DNA of 64,000 nucleotides from Lineus longissimus (taxonomy: Eukaryota; Nemertea; Pilidiophora; Heteronemertea; Lineidae): contig NC_088313.1 of assembly GCF_910592395.1 (NCBI RefSeq), positions 18,740,437 through 18,804,436 of the forward strand, written 5' to 3'. A program made the translations under genes and the position numbers. This document shows positions 22,367-38,078 of this stretch, piece by piece; position 1 is the first letter of the stretch; each line of letters starts with the position of its first letter. The notes under the pieces are model-generated. The model made no database searches. It was not told the DNA's origin and was given only the letters and a program-made list of their open reading frames with translations.

Positions 22367-25300
22367 CTAACACCACTCCGTTCCAAAGTATCTGTCACCA
22401 AAATTACCTGAAATGATTAAAACATGCACATGTAAACCACATCAATCAAATTTTGCCAGGCTAAGGGAGGTGGCTGCTGAGGGCTTGAGGTTTAACCCGA
22501 GTGCCAATAAGCTTCATCAAATGTGTGAATTCCTGATTCTTTTCACCAACATTCCAGAGGAAGGACTTCTATAGATAGCTCTTTTGAGTAACAAAATCAT
22601 CAGAATTCACTTTTCTTTAAGGACTTTAGCATGCAAAGGGGCAGAGAAATCATTCTTCAGCTTGCAAAATGTCTAGCTTGCCTTTCATAAGGTATCAGAA
22701 GGGGCAGTTTTTATAGTGTTAAAATGAATGATGGTGATTCTGATTACTACTTACCAATTCCAGGTATGATATGAAACTTTTCGTTGATTTCCGCGTCAAC
22801 AGCTGTCGTGACTATTTTTATACGAGGAAATGCATATGCCACAGAATGGGCACCTTGTTCCGCCATGATCATTGAGACGAGAAATATATTTTCTTCCGGT
22901 ACGTCATGGTCTAATAATACGCGTATCGCCATGATGGCGGCAGCACCAGTTGCTACAGTTGCGTCTAACAATAACACGTGCTGGTCTTGAATATCTTTTG
23001 GCAGTCTTAGATAGTGTAACTGAAAGGAGAGGAAGAAGCAAATTTGAATCTAACTCGTCAAGTCAATTCTCTTTTATAGTCACATCATTTGAATAAGACT
23101 AAAATCAATATTAGCAAGAAAGGTAGGGTACAGGCAAAACTGACTTGCACAAGGGTATTGCATTTTCGTGAATCAATTTTGGGAAAACCTAGTCAAAACC
23201 AGTGCCACGTTTCAGCACAACAGGAGAGACTGAGCTGGTTGGACTCTACTCACCTCTGGTTCCCCGGTGTCCGTATTGGTCTGAATGAGTATTTTCCCAA
23301 GTCGTATTTCCTTGCAGACTTCACACACGGCCGGCTCCATCGTCTCCCCCGCTCTGAGAACCGACACACCACAGATCTGTTTCGTGTCCAACCGTTTGCC
23401 GACATACGTCGTCCCCTGGGGGGTATTCACTGTTGTCTCTTTGAAAGGCAGCATCGATAATACGTGCTCAATCAAGAGGCGCATCAATCGATTTGAATAG
23501 AAGATGAACTCATCACGAGGAGTTTCCTGATTTCTGAAATGCGAGAAGACATTACAAATACTTGTGGTTACTTGACACCAATACGAGGTAAATAGTCAAG
23601 CTAAGGTGTCAAAGGATATGACAATCAAAGTAGTAGTGCAGAGTCTTTTTAAAAAGTAATACCAGTACAACTAGTATGAGTCAGTAAAGTGCAATCACAC
23701 TGTCAAGCTGGTAAGATACATGTATTTGATTTGAAAACAGGAAGCCAAATTATAAAGCTGATTTGAAAAGTTGTCTGGTTTCACCTTACCTGATATATGT
23801 ATGTAACCCTCGCACCTGTGGTTTGTTTTCAAGTATGAACACTGAAGTGGGCAGACCTTTTTCCTTGGCATGATGTTGATTAGCAAGCTGAGACCTCAGA
23901 GTATTGCCTCGCTGAAAAAGAAGACACAAGAAATAAGAGGGGCGGGCGAAGAGATAGGTAGTCATGCTAACAATTGGGGACCTCAAGGGGGTCTCGGCTT
24001 GGAAAATGTTAACTTAATGGTCCCTCTAAAGCTTAACCTTGGATTGGACCATCATACATACGAGCAAATAGAACACAAGCCCAGTTACTGTTAGCGTGAA
24101 ACTTTGGCCAGCCAAAGATGAATAGGCCCATAGTGTCCATTTGCAACCTGATATCCACCACTCAGAAGATACTGGGTCGTTTTCGATGCTGACTTGTGCA
24201 GCTCGAATCTACTCACAACTGTAACAACCTGTTTACAATTGGGGACCTCAAGGGGGTCTTGGCTAGGAAAATGTTAACTTAATGGTCCCTCTAAAGCTTA
24301 ACCTTGGATTGGACCAACAAACATACAACCAAATAGAACACAAGCCCAGTTACTGTTACCGTGAAACTTCGTTTTCGATGCTGACTTGTGCAGCTCGAAT
24401 CTACTCACAACTGTAAAGTTACTCTCATTTTCAAACAGCAACATATCTAAGATGTCTGCTGGTGACCTTCAGAGCCACTCACATCGCAAAGAGAGAAATC
24501 GGTGTGGGGATGGACTTACCTCCTCCAGCTTTTTATGCACATGCTGCACAATCAGATTGACCGCTACCTCATTCTCTGCACCTGAAAACAGACGGATTAC
24601 TTATAAGCAAAGTTGTACAAGAAAAGATGAAGCACCTACCCGGAAATATATGATAGGTGATTATTGGAAACCAATATGCACCAATTATAATCTGAACAAG
24701 GACAGATATGAATGAGGTTCCCTGCCACTCGACGGAATGAAATTGAACAGTAGTTTGGAAGTGTACAGGAATGAAAGTTATCCTTCTCTCCTGATGGGCT
24801 AATACCCAGCCAGGAAGGGTTAATATAGGCTATGTACCTTCTTTGATCGCTACTGATTCCTCAGTATAGAGTTTCGGAGTAGCAATGACCATTGAACGCA
24901 CGTCAGGGAATTCATTTGCCATAACTACAGTGCTGCCAGACTGAACTGCATAAATTCTTTTAGATGGCTATTAGTGTGGTAACCAGGAACAGAAAACGAA
25001 AGCGAGACTGATTATACACGCAACCTGTTCCAGGACTGGATTCACTGAATGGCACCGGAGAAAGCAGACATACTCATTGTCTGGGTTTTATGACATATAT
25101 CCAACACTTGAATATGGTCAATGTTCCATTTTGACATAAAAAAGTGCAGTAATCTATTGATTTTGATAGGTCAAATTCAATATTTCATGAAAAAATGTAT
25201 TCGGGGCAACGAATTGATAATCTAATTTTATAGAACAGGTGAGTGCTTTTAGTGATTTTCAGTGCTACACAAGTGGCTAGTCATTTGTCAAATTTGACCC

Positions 25301-27842
25301 ATATCAGTCAAGAAGGTATTTGGTACTGTAGTAACTTGTGATCTTCAATTATGGATACATTCATTCATTAACAATGTCTGATAAGTTCTTTTCTAGGCTG
25401 CTGAAACGTGAAGGATGAACAACACTGTACAGAGTTGCTCGAGGGGTTTGAAGGCCGATGTCTGAGACACATCCTAAGCGCGACCCAGGCAACCGCCCAT
25501 CACAAACCAGGAGGTTCCCAGAAGGATCAAAGTCTGAAACAATGTCACAGAAGCAGAAGGAAGAAGATGGAACTGGTTGGGCCATATATTGAGGATGGAG
25601 AAATCCAGACTTCCCCACGAAGTTCTGCATGAATACCACCAGGAAAAAGGAACCAAGGGAGACGGAAGGGAACGTTGGGAACCTGGAAGGACAGCTGCTG
25701 AACAAGACATGGTAATGGTATGAGTTGAGATGGGGTGCACGAGACAGGGCTGCCAGTGCAGACTCACTGATGCCTTTTATGCTCTCCACAGAGCTATGAG
25801 TTCATGATGATGATTTGATGAACAAAGTTTACATACCTCTCGGTACAATTATGTCTGCATTCTTCATGGTTGGTGCGATATAATGTTCAAAAGCTGGTTT
25901 GACGTATGTGTTATACTGTTGAAGGACACCCTCAAGGTCGCGACCTCGGTCTGTGATGTCACGTTTTAACCGCCGAGCAAGGCGAATATCTGAGTCAGTG
26001 TCGACGAATAATTTCAAATCTAATAATTTTAGGACTTCTGGGTTTGTGAAGGTCATGATTCCCTCAAAGATTACTACATTGGCACCATAGATTCGTTTCT
26101 GAAATAAATAGGAGGCGATGTAAGATTCTTGCTGCTGGTAGATGTTTTTCAAGATAATACAAAGAGCAACTAGGCCACAATAAACTACAGGAGGCATTCA
26201 TATCACACCCACTGCAGAAGCACACAGGCCTGGATGATTAGTTCCAGATCAACATAAAAACTTACCGTATGTTTTTCTCTTGCGTGTGTCGTAAAGTTAT
26301 ACACTGGGACGTCAACACTCTTGCCGTCTTTCAACCGTTGAATAGTATCAAACATAAGGTCGAAGTCAAATGCATCAGGATGGTCAAAGTTGTACTGGTT
26401 CTGACAGGCCAGCTCGTGTTGTTCAGGAGACAACACCTGGAAAAAATGCTTTCTAATGAATTTTGAAAAAGATTGTCCGATTGAATCTCTGCCCTCATTA
26501 CAATTTGCAATTTGTTAAATCTTTTCATGAGCGAACCAATTGTGAATTTGTTTAGCTGTAGATTCAGTCTCATTCATGTCATGGATGCTCAATAAATCTG
26601 AGCACCTGGACAGCTGTCTCTATTTGAAAAGTTAAGCACAGTTGACTGCACAAGTAACTTCATTCAGTACATGAAGGCAGATAGGCAGATGCTGAATCCA
26701 CTTCCAACATAGTAAATTTTGCAACACAATGCGTTTATACAACACATGACAGATATATCTGATTATTTCAAGTTGAGTATATTGATTTTGGAACTTTTCA
26801 GATGATTGCTGACAAATGTTGTTTTGGAGATAATCAATAGTTTACAATGAAGGGTAAAATGCATTGCATTTCTGATGTGACATGAATGCATAAACTGTTA
26901 TACCCAGAAAAATGTGCCAAGCAAATACGGCCACATAAGATTAAACTAGTTTTGTTCTTTTCATGATTCTTGGTTCAGGGCAACACAAGTACTGCCATTC
27001 CGGAAACCACCAAAAAGGACACAGGGTTAAAACCAAAGAAAAGGTAAGTTCGGTACGTGTTGCATCATCTGAAATTTTAACCCGCCTGATATGAGATATG
27101 CCTGGGTAGGGTTTAAGATCCATTTCAGGGTAATCTGTACACTCACCTTATAGAACGAGTCCATACTGAGCAAGCTGACCCACTGGACATCCAAATCCTC
27201 TATAATCATCCTTGCAACAGTGGTCTTACCAGACGCACTGCCACCACATAGACCTGAAGAGAGAAGATTTGAGGAATTTGCCTAATGTTTTTATGTTAAG
27301 CTATACATAACTGCGTATGATCGTATGATTTTATAGTCTGTTGAAAAATGGTTTAAAATACTATTGTTTTTTCTAAATGAATTCTCTTTTACAGTACTTG
27401 TATTTACTGATCCTTACCAATGACAAAAGGTTCTCTCAATTGTCCCTCGCAATCGTACCAAGGCGGTCTCCCAGCCGTATAAATCGTCCGTGACCCAGAC
27501 TGGACCATTGTGGTATCTTTGCGTGCTGCTGTACTAATGCTATGTGCCCGTGCCCTCGTCTTCTTCGACGGGGATGTCTTGGTCGGGCTGCGTGGTGGGA
27601 AGGTGTGAGAGGGACTTGGCATATCACCTGCGCCGAACGCATCTCCGTCAGCCCCATCATGGTCCTCACCACTTCCACTGAAATGACAAGACGTGCCAGC
27701 ATGAATATTAGTGAATTTACATCATCCAGATACCTAGAGTATGACAAATTCCAACACCTCACAGTCACGCTCTCAACTAAAATATGACAAGCTGAAAAGT
27801 TTAGGTGTTATACTTGTCCAACACCTCTGGGTTGGTAGCCAT
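22367..27842 (-). CDS. UCKL1: Uridine-cytidine kinase-like 1
   Basis: Ten exons join in phase: 27842-27814, 27677-27418, 27253-27147, 26436-26266, 26098-25837, 24581-24520, 23911-23790, 23533-23254, 23019-22755 and 22407-22367. They encode 532 residues, close to the human protein. Such proteins phosphorylate uridine and cytidine in pyrimidine salvage. After a disordered Ser/Pro/Arg-rich head, the kinase domain starts with the P-loop GGSASGKTT (about 100-108). It continues with [52 protein letters not shown] and DIIVPRG. The C-terminal uracil phosphoribosyltransferase-like domain (from about 298) has GVSVLRAGE and the ending [14 protein letters not shown]. Its PRPP loop reads [10 protein letters not shown] where active enzymes have a D-P-M-x-A-T-G-G pattern. 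The same kind of change is typical of UCKL1, so transferase activity is doubtful. The ATG lies in a good context (ACCATGG). Confidence 0.95.
23971..24416. repeat. Tandem duplication in a UCKL1 intron
   Basis: Copy 1 is 23971-24224 and copy 2 is 24236-24416. Both start CAATTGGGGACCTCAAGGGG and end CTACTCACAACTGTAA. Copy 2 lacks 72 bp present in copy 1 (24106-24177). The remaining sequence is nearly identical, with a handful of substitutions, so the duplication is fairly recent. It lies wholly inside the intron between exons 6 and 7. Confidence 0.9.
25410..25800 (+). mobile_element. Fossil 3' end of a non-LTR retrotransposon (LINE)
   Basis: Plus-strand translation across a few frameshifts gives the typical C-terminal tail of a LINE polyprotein. 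It begins with [10 protein letters not shown], then [18 protein letters not shown] at about 25565-25620, then charged residues and WGARDRAA. A final [10 protein letters not shown] replaces the usual residues before the stop, and an ATGATGATG stretch follows. The canonical order in such elements is W-x-G-H-hydrophobic-R-M, then a TW-R region, then A-x-DR and ALC. It is broken by stops and frameshifts, carries only the 3' end as in 5'-truncated copies, and lies antisense within a UCKL1 intron. The clade (RTE, CR1 or Jockey-like) cannot be settled. Confidence 0.7.
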
Positions 27843-28992
27843 GGTACACAGTAACTTTAAGCTGGAATCTAGGGCAACAAGGAGTGTTCACCACTGAACA
27901 AGTTGAGTCAAGGTAGTTAAAATGCAATTATTCTGTAACATGCAAATATGTTTTTCACCCGCAGTATTCCTGCTGTTTCACAGTGCTTAATAAAGTTCTA
28001 GCAAAACCAGGTTAGCTGTACATTTACGCAACGATCAATACACTGTCCTGTTACAACGAAGGATGAGTTTGGTAACATTTGTTGATGTCCCTACTTCCAA
28101 GAATTAATCAAGCACGTGCCCTAAACCTGCTGTTATTTTCAGACATGACTATTCAATAACTTTCAAATCTGTTCATCGCGAGACCATGAAGACTTGCAAT
28201 CGAGCGTGAAGTTGTGTAATCCTGTACACTTTACATTCTTAAAGCTGAGTTTTCTGCCCACATATCAATAACTGTCTATACACTGCTTACATATGAAGCT
28301 AAGATCCACATTTGTTGTGTCCCTGTGTCACTGATGAACAATGAAGCTAAATGTATTCATGTCTTGTCGAAAAACCACAATCTTGAACTGCATATGCCTG
28401 TAAACTTGTGTCCAGCTGTGTGGAGAATTTGTGCTGACATGGCAGATAATTGGCTGAATTTACTCATTTAAGTAGAAAATTTACACATGGGAACATGAGA
28501 CAATAGAAAGACTGGAATACAATACGAAAGATCTTCAGCAGACTCTACCACTTGTTTGAAACACTTCCATAAAGATAACTTAACAGAACGTTGAAAATGC
28601 ACCAACTACGTGAAAAGCACAAAAGGTTTTTTTCTTACTTTTTAAAGTACAGGTTTAGCAATACAAATTCATTACAAACAGAATTTCGGTTCCAAAAATC
28701 ACCCCAGTTTTCAAAACAACCTTGGAGTACAACAGCTCTAATAGACCGGCGTACTATAAAGATTTTGAGCACGGCTGACATATTGATTCAACGGCATACA
28801 ATCATTATGTACATACAAAACAAAGTTCACCCGGCATCATATCATACAATATGTACACACCACAATCCATCCACACAGTACACTAAACACTTGATTTAAA
28901 ACTTAGTATACCTTGCATGATTGTTCAGGGACATTTCAATGGTTATCCTAACAAAATATAAGAATTCTTGTGAGAACTTTGACAAATACACA

Positions 28993-29180
28993 ACCCAAAG
29001 AAATCTTCCATGTGTCACCTCTGAGCTATAAAACAGGACTGACTGTGATTCGCATGAGACACTCAACTACATCATAGGCATCTGATGCAGGTTTTGAATC
29101 AATGAGAGCTCTGTGTGCAGTGATGTGTTTGTAATTGTTATTCCCAAAGAAATCTGCATTGTGTCTTGTGCTATAAAAGG
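28993..29180 (+). repeat. Imperfect direct repeat, each copy ending in a TATAAAA box
   Basis: CCCAAAGAAATCTTCCATGTGTC followed by GCTATAAAAC (copy 1, ending near 29034) resembles CCCAAAGAAATCTGCATTGTGTC followed by GCTATAAAAG (copy 2, from about 29143 to 29180). The copies lie about 150 bp apart. The second could serve as a TATA element for plus-strand transcription, but there is no further evidence. Confidence 0.4.
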
Positions 29181-30405
29181 GATGCTATTTATAGATGATA
29201 TTTTCGGCCATGTTGAATTTAGGACAGTGTTCAATAAAAGTGTAGATTGCGCTAACCAATTATCAGACTCTCATACCATTAGTCCAGGAGCCAAGGGCTG
29301 ATACTTCCCTGAACCTGGAAATACATAGATAGTCTGGTACCAAATTTTTTCTTTTTAAATTTAAGGTTCTACATTCATGACATCTGTATTTTGAAAGACT
29401 GTCATTCATTAACAATGAATTTTTTCAACCAACAGGAGAACTTTATCCTCTAAAGTGCTGCCATCTTTCAGATCAGCTCAGTTAACAAAGCTGGTCATTT
29501 TCCAATGACACATTCTAACAAAGATCTGGTACAGTATATTGCTCTTCAAACTGGCCCCTGAAATCAAAAACATAGTATTTCTTGATTTCAGTCGGACTGC
29601 CACTGGACTTAGCGAATTTGTTATATCAAAGAATAATAAATAATGAAGACTGTAGCCATTTGTTTGTTATCTATGCATCGTCAGCATGCAGTCTCTGTTG
29701 TATAGCTAGCATAGATGACTTTTGAAAGTCGGTCGGCGGGTGATAAAAAATGATTGTTATTACCCGCTGGGCGACTGTAAAAAGGCGTCTATTTCACATT
29801 TTGACGTTTAGGCCTTTACAGATTAACGGGTAGGCCCTAACCTCAGAAAATGTTAATTCTGCACAATACTATACTAGCCTACTTCAAGGTTCTGTTTCAC
29901 CTTTCACCTTTCACCTTCACTGCACACTTTCAATGGCAATGCGGCTAAAATTTACAATCCCTGATGGGAAATGACCTATTTTGATCGCATTGAACTATAA
30001 ATCCATTGAACAGTGGCGTTTCTTTAGTCAACCGACGACATTTTTTTGGGCCGTGAATGGGGATTGTAAACTTGTTCCTTTTATTGATGCAGACAATTGT
30101 CCTCTTCTACCGGTAGCTTCTGAATGAGATTTTTTTGAAACACCCCATATACTTTAGGCCTATAGCTAAGCCAGTTAGGCCCTGCCGCCTGTACCACTAC
30201 CACCTCACCTGTCCTTGGGTCTGGAAAACAAACTTAATTACGGTCAATGACGCCAGGTCTATTCAGACTATTGAATTATATTGTAAGACGGTTTTTTTCC
30301 CGACCCTAGGGCTCATGCTAGGTAGGTGGTACCGGGCGGCGTATCTGGCAAAGGTAAAGGGCCTATTCATCACCCAGACCAACTGTACTGTAGGCCTATA
30401 TTGGG

Positions 30406-30460
30406 TATATATAGTATATATAGTATAAGTATAGTATATAATATTATATAATATATATTT
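30406..30460. repeat. AT-rich simple repeat
   Basis: A degenerate run of TATATAGTATA/ATAATATTATA units upstream of SQLE. It is low-complexity sequence. Confidence 0.85.
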
Positions 30461-30713
30461 ATCTAAAAAATGGCACCCGGAACGAAAAACTGACATTTTA
30501 AAGCTCGCATTTCTCAATCAACAAGAATGATAACACAACAAATCTGGTACCAAAAGAAAGATAAAAACATGATCTTTCAGTTCAACAGAGAGTTATTTCT
30601 GTTTGGTGAAGGAATTATGCGAATTACCTGTCAGAACTTGGTGGCCCGAAATTGAAAGGAGATGCCATTATTTACGACGGAAGTAGAAAACCGCTCCCCC
30701 TGCCCCCTAGAGA

Positions 30714-30824
30714 GAATTTTAGCGGGTGAATGTAAAATTCGACAGACGGACCGAAGACCGGGAGATTGGGGCAATCTCCCGGGCGCCGGGCCAAATGTCC
30801 AATTTACATGCACCCGCTGAAATT
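30714..30824. repeat. Double hairpin, MITE-like
   Basis: Outer arms of about 24 bp (from 30714, core AGCGGGTGAATGTAAA, and ending 30824, core TTTACATGCACCCGCT) are inverted copies with a few mismatches. Between them lies a second, perfect hairpin: CCGGGAGATT at 30758-30767 and AATCTCCCGG at 30773-30782. It lies about 600 bp upstream of the first SQLE coding exon. Confidence 0.7.
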
Positions 30825-31434
30825 GTCACATAGTCCCTCTGCCCCCGTAGGTCGAGTGAGACAGGCTTAGCGTCAATGATCACCATCGACGACGCTTGGA
30901 GAATGAGATTAGGGTTGTCGTCAGTGCCTCTAGTGTCAAGATTGGGTTGTCGTGTGACGACATGAAAGTGCTCTCGGCTCTGATGTCTGATTGGGTAGTA
31001 ATTGGTCAGCTGATTTGCATTGAACATGTGCTTTGACCATGCAATTACAAAATGACCAAAACATGACTTGATCACCCCACCAAGTGTGTTATATCTGAAG
31101 ACTGCTTATCAGTATTTCGAACTGCCAAGAACAGAGTGCCTGTATGTCGACCGTGGATGTAAATTCTCCGATTTCAATCCAATTTATGTTAAATTTCATT
31201 CATGTTTTTGGTGGTTTTTGTTGGCAACAAGGCCAAGTGCCACACCCACTTGGAAACCCAAATCCCAATCTCACCCAGGCCAGAGCAGAGGCCCTGAGTG
31301 TGGAGTTTCAGCAGGAGCAGGAGCAAGGAGCTGGGTCTCGATGGTAGTACCTCTGTTACAGGCTGGATCCAGCACTAAATTTCTGCCCTGATTTAATTCG
31401 ATCACTCTCACTTTTCATTTCAGATCATGCCAAG

Positions 31435-34662
<3,228 letters not shown>

Positions 34663-35318
34663 TATCAGGACTTTTTTTAGCGTGAGAGATCGAAGGCAAT
34701 CAATATATTTGACAATCTCCGTAGGATCGCACAAGTACAGCATCCACCAAAAGAACAATAGGTTAGCAGCATATAACGTGTGCAGAAAGCCATCAGATTG
34801 TGACACTTGTTTGCTGTTAAAATATGCCAGGAGTTGTCCCAGCCTCATAGATTGCAGGACTAGTTTCTGCAGTGATATTCCATCATCAGATTTATGCATG
34901 ACGTGACCCTGAAAACTGTGATGGCTCCTGGCAGGGTTGACAGTACTTAATCATTGCTGACTGTTTTACAGCTGTCGTCGCTGTATCTCTATCCTATCAG
35001 TTCAAGTTTCTAGTCATGTTCAGAAAGCTCAATCGAACCTCCTCTCTATTAGGGACACCCTTGGGCCTGACACATGCTGTCCTCTTAACAGAGAGGCTGT
35101 GTCCTGATAACAGAGGTCAAATTGTATTGATTTGACCAATTTAGGACCAAAATCAGTGTCCCTAACACTCCGTGTCCATAGTATGTGCTAAAAGAGAAAG
35201 TGGCTGCTGATTATTTTAACAATGTTCTACCTTGTTTGTGAAACTTCAAAATCATGTAAATATTGACTTTTGTTTTTGATGAAGTTATACATTGATTACT
35301 GGTGATTTTAAATGAACA

Positions 35319-35324
35319 AATAAA
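35319..35324 (+). terminator. Polyadenylation signal AATAAA for SQLE
   Basis: AATAAA, 657 bp after the SQLE stop codon, followed by a TGTCCTGCTCC stretch. Confidence 0.55.
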
Positions 35325-35813
35325 TGTCCTGCTCCACACCGGCTACTATTCCTTCCTTATTAGACATAGTCTGTTTTAACTATAAAATCGACAAGGAGTC
35401 GTTACGGCTTTCTTGACGGGGTGGCAGGTAAACGCGTATTGAAAGCACGACCAATACATCAAAACATCCAAGACTGATATGCAATGTAGGGAGCAGAGTG
35501 ACCGGAGCAACAACTGGTCCAAATCAATAGTAATGTTGAGCTAACAACAGGCAAAAACTATTCAATACTATGGACAACAGTAATAGCAACAAGGGGTTGC
35601 GCAAAGACCATGCCAATCCAGATGCCAGTGCGTTTTTATATATCAATCATTTCGCCCGATGATTCTCTCACAAGCCTAGGAACCTAGCCAAGGACGGCAC
35701 ATCGCGCGTCAACCAACTGGGCACGTGCGCCATCTTGACCTCCAAAGCCGTGTCTTTTCTAAAAGGGTTCAAAGTGACCATTGCTGCTCCAAGGACCGCT
35801 GCGCGGATCAAAA

Positions 35814-35867
35814 CCAATAAATATGCAGTGGCCAGGGCCTTTTCGAATTCCAGACTGGTATATATAA
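35814..35867 (+). promoter_or_regulatory. Candidate core promoter: CCAAT box and TATA box
   Basis: CCAAT at 35814-35818 lies 45 bp upstream of TATATATAA at 35859-35867, a classical arrangement that would start transcription near 35890-35900 on the plus strand. The next plus-strand gene is IR25a, whose first coding exon begins with a splice acceptor at 38206 and therefore needs an upstream non-coding exon. This is inference from motif spacing only. Confidence 0.35.
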
Positions 35868-37906
35868 TCGATCGTTCCTAACAACATAGATTACTTTGAT
35901 CGCAAATGACCCAACTCATCGACCGCGGTTCGATACGAAATTGTTGTCTCTGGCATGTCGTGATAATGACGAACACGAGCCGGGTCCGATGTCAAGACGA
36001 CATCTTTCGATTATCGGACCAACGTTTCTCTTTGTCTTATTTTAGAAAAATCAGAATGTATCTGTACAACAAGCAGAATGGGGGTCGAGGAACACATCAG
36101 TTTGATGGGTGTCCTGGAGGTGACGGCGCAGCCAGCGGTGCACTTACCACCGCAATGACCCGCTTCCATTTGCTAACGCGGCTTGGTCGTTGGGTAAAAT
36201 TGGATAAAAGGCAGTTAGAGCCTGTGAAAATCGCCAAAACCACGACGATAATCCGCTGTTAGTGCGGGATGCTTTCTTGGCAATTTTTGAGAGTATTTGT
36301 CTTCTTGACTATCCATCCTGGCATAACCAGTGGTTTTCAATACTCCGCCCGTCGATATGACGTAGGTCCTGCAGTAAAAACCCGGAATCTCATCATGATT
36401 ATAATCTTGCATTGCCGTTGCATGAAAACCATCCTGATAAAATCAGGTGTTAATTTCATCAGGATGCAGATCGAAGAGTTAAACATTCCCACTTGCCACA
36501 TATATATATCATTTACCATTGTTGGAACCACTGACAATGAATCAAAGTGATGGCATCAATACAATTCATGACTAACCACAATGACGAACCCACTCGGTCT
36601 GTAAATTAATTATTAGCGCTAGTTAATGTTGTACGTCCAAATGAAGCTCGTTAACCGGTAGCTAGTGGTTCGGATTCACAAGGATTGTGACATCGTTTAT
36701 TTCTTGCATGCGCGCACCCATGTGTTGAAGATGCTGTAGAGGATCTTTAAAAGATTCGGCCATGTTCAAGAATGATGAAGACTGGAATATTTATCAAAAA
36801 CCAAAGGTAAGAGGAACCACGTCCATGGGGAGAGCGGGGCAATGGGATGCGGCTGAGCGCGCATAAACAGAGAGCACAGCCATATTTCGCAGGGGGTGAT
36901 GGTGACGTGCGGGACGAAACGTATACCGGTTGGAATCACCAGACTTTGAAAAGACCAGAAGATCGATCTCACTACCCATAGCTTATACCGATAGTTCGCA
37001 ATAACTGTCACCAATCACGTGATCACCCCAATCAATAAATCGAAGGGCCAGGGGGTGATTGGACCAACCGAGCCTAGTTACATCTTTGATATATCAATAC
37101 TCATTAATGATAACATTGACCAGAATCATTACCCAACCTGACCAGGGGGTCACTCAAGATCGGCCTCCTGTTCGCAATGTTTTTGGATACGCCTAAAGGG
37201 GCACAATAATATTATCACGGCCGCTCTCGCTCCATCAGGTGAAACATTCAGGGAAAGGGTCCACCGGTATCGGACGGACTTTTGAAAGGCAGGCCAACAA
37301 GAGAATTTGACCTGCGCAGATTTCTCGGGATGAAATGTAATTTTCTATTGTGATTTTCACTTTATTTCATATCAAGGATAATCGGATATCCCTCAGAAGC
37401 GGGGTAAGTGGTCAGGTGGTATATAACTGTATATTCCTTTTCGGTGCTTTTCAAAGTCACTTTTAGAGCTAGCCTAATAAAAATACACAAGTTGTGCATC
37501 TCATCCACCCGCCTTGTCAGTTAGCACATAGGCTTTGGCTCAGTGTTCCTATACACTATAGGCGGCTAGAGAGACCATGAACTTATGACAAGGGGATACA
37601 GAGAAGAGCATGTCAATCCTATCAGCGTTCCCAAACAATAAGGAGAAACACTCAGAAACGGGAACCATCAAAAACGTTATACCGATACCATGAATTTGAG
37701 AAAATAAGCTCATTTTTTCCCTGTTTCGCGGCAAAGAGAGTTGCGTGCAACGAACAACAACTGATCACCGGGGACTCCATTAATACATTTCCGGTTCGGG
37801 AGTAATGGGACATTCGATCGGAATATTCAGCACCAAGCTGTATTCAACAATATGTGCAGCGAGATGATGAAATTAAAACGCATTTAAAATGAGGGCAGGT
37901 GTAAAA

Positions 37907-38078
37907 GTTTAAAATGTCCTCGGATAGAGTGTGCGAGACGCAAATGATTCTATATGTGCATTTTGACATTTATAACCCTATACAGAACCATGAATACTAT
38001 AATCCGTAAGAATACATTGGACAGTTGTTCCAGGGGACATTTTTGACTGCTACACCGGTCGCACCAGGTCCGCGTTGT
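37907..38078 (+). repeat. Dispersed repeat, second family, copy 2
   Basis: Partner of 10785-10925, in the same orientation, with about 35 bp extra after the first shared block. It is immediately upstream of the first IR25a coding exon. Substitutions are scattered, which suggests an old pair of insertions. Confidence 0.6.

Larger units (their letters stand above)
27843..31434. other. Head-to-head intergenic region between UCKL1 and SQLE
   Basis: About 3.6 kb between two divergent genes; it must contain both promoters and the 5' untranslated exon of SQLE, which has an acceptor at 31423/31424. No core promoter could be assigned. It also holds an imperfect direct repeat with TATAAAA motifs, an AT-rich simple tract and a double hairpin. 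No coding region was recognised. Confidence 0.5.

Noticed and set aside
25361-25789. 142-codon minus-strand frame in a UCKL1 intron
   Set aside because: It is antisense to the LINE-type coding tail, lacks any recognised domain and lies inside an intron. The plus-strand reading explains the sequence better.
28591-28899. 102-codon plus-strand frame between UCKL1 and SQLE
   Set aside because: Its composition is that of AT-rich non-coding sequence (many Ile, Thr, His and Gln) with no features of a protein.
35928-35942. GGTTCGATACG, resembling a tRNA B box
   Set aside because: The last positions do not fit GGTTCGANNCC, and no A box or cloverleaf arms could be drawn around it.
35906-36262. 118-codon frame just downstream of the CCAAT-TATA motif
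   Set aside because: It has no domain, signal or compositional pattern, and no polyadenylation signal close behind. The promoter motif fits better as a start for a non-coding 5' exon.
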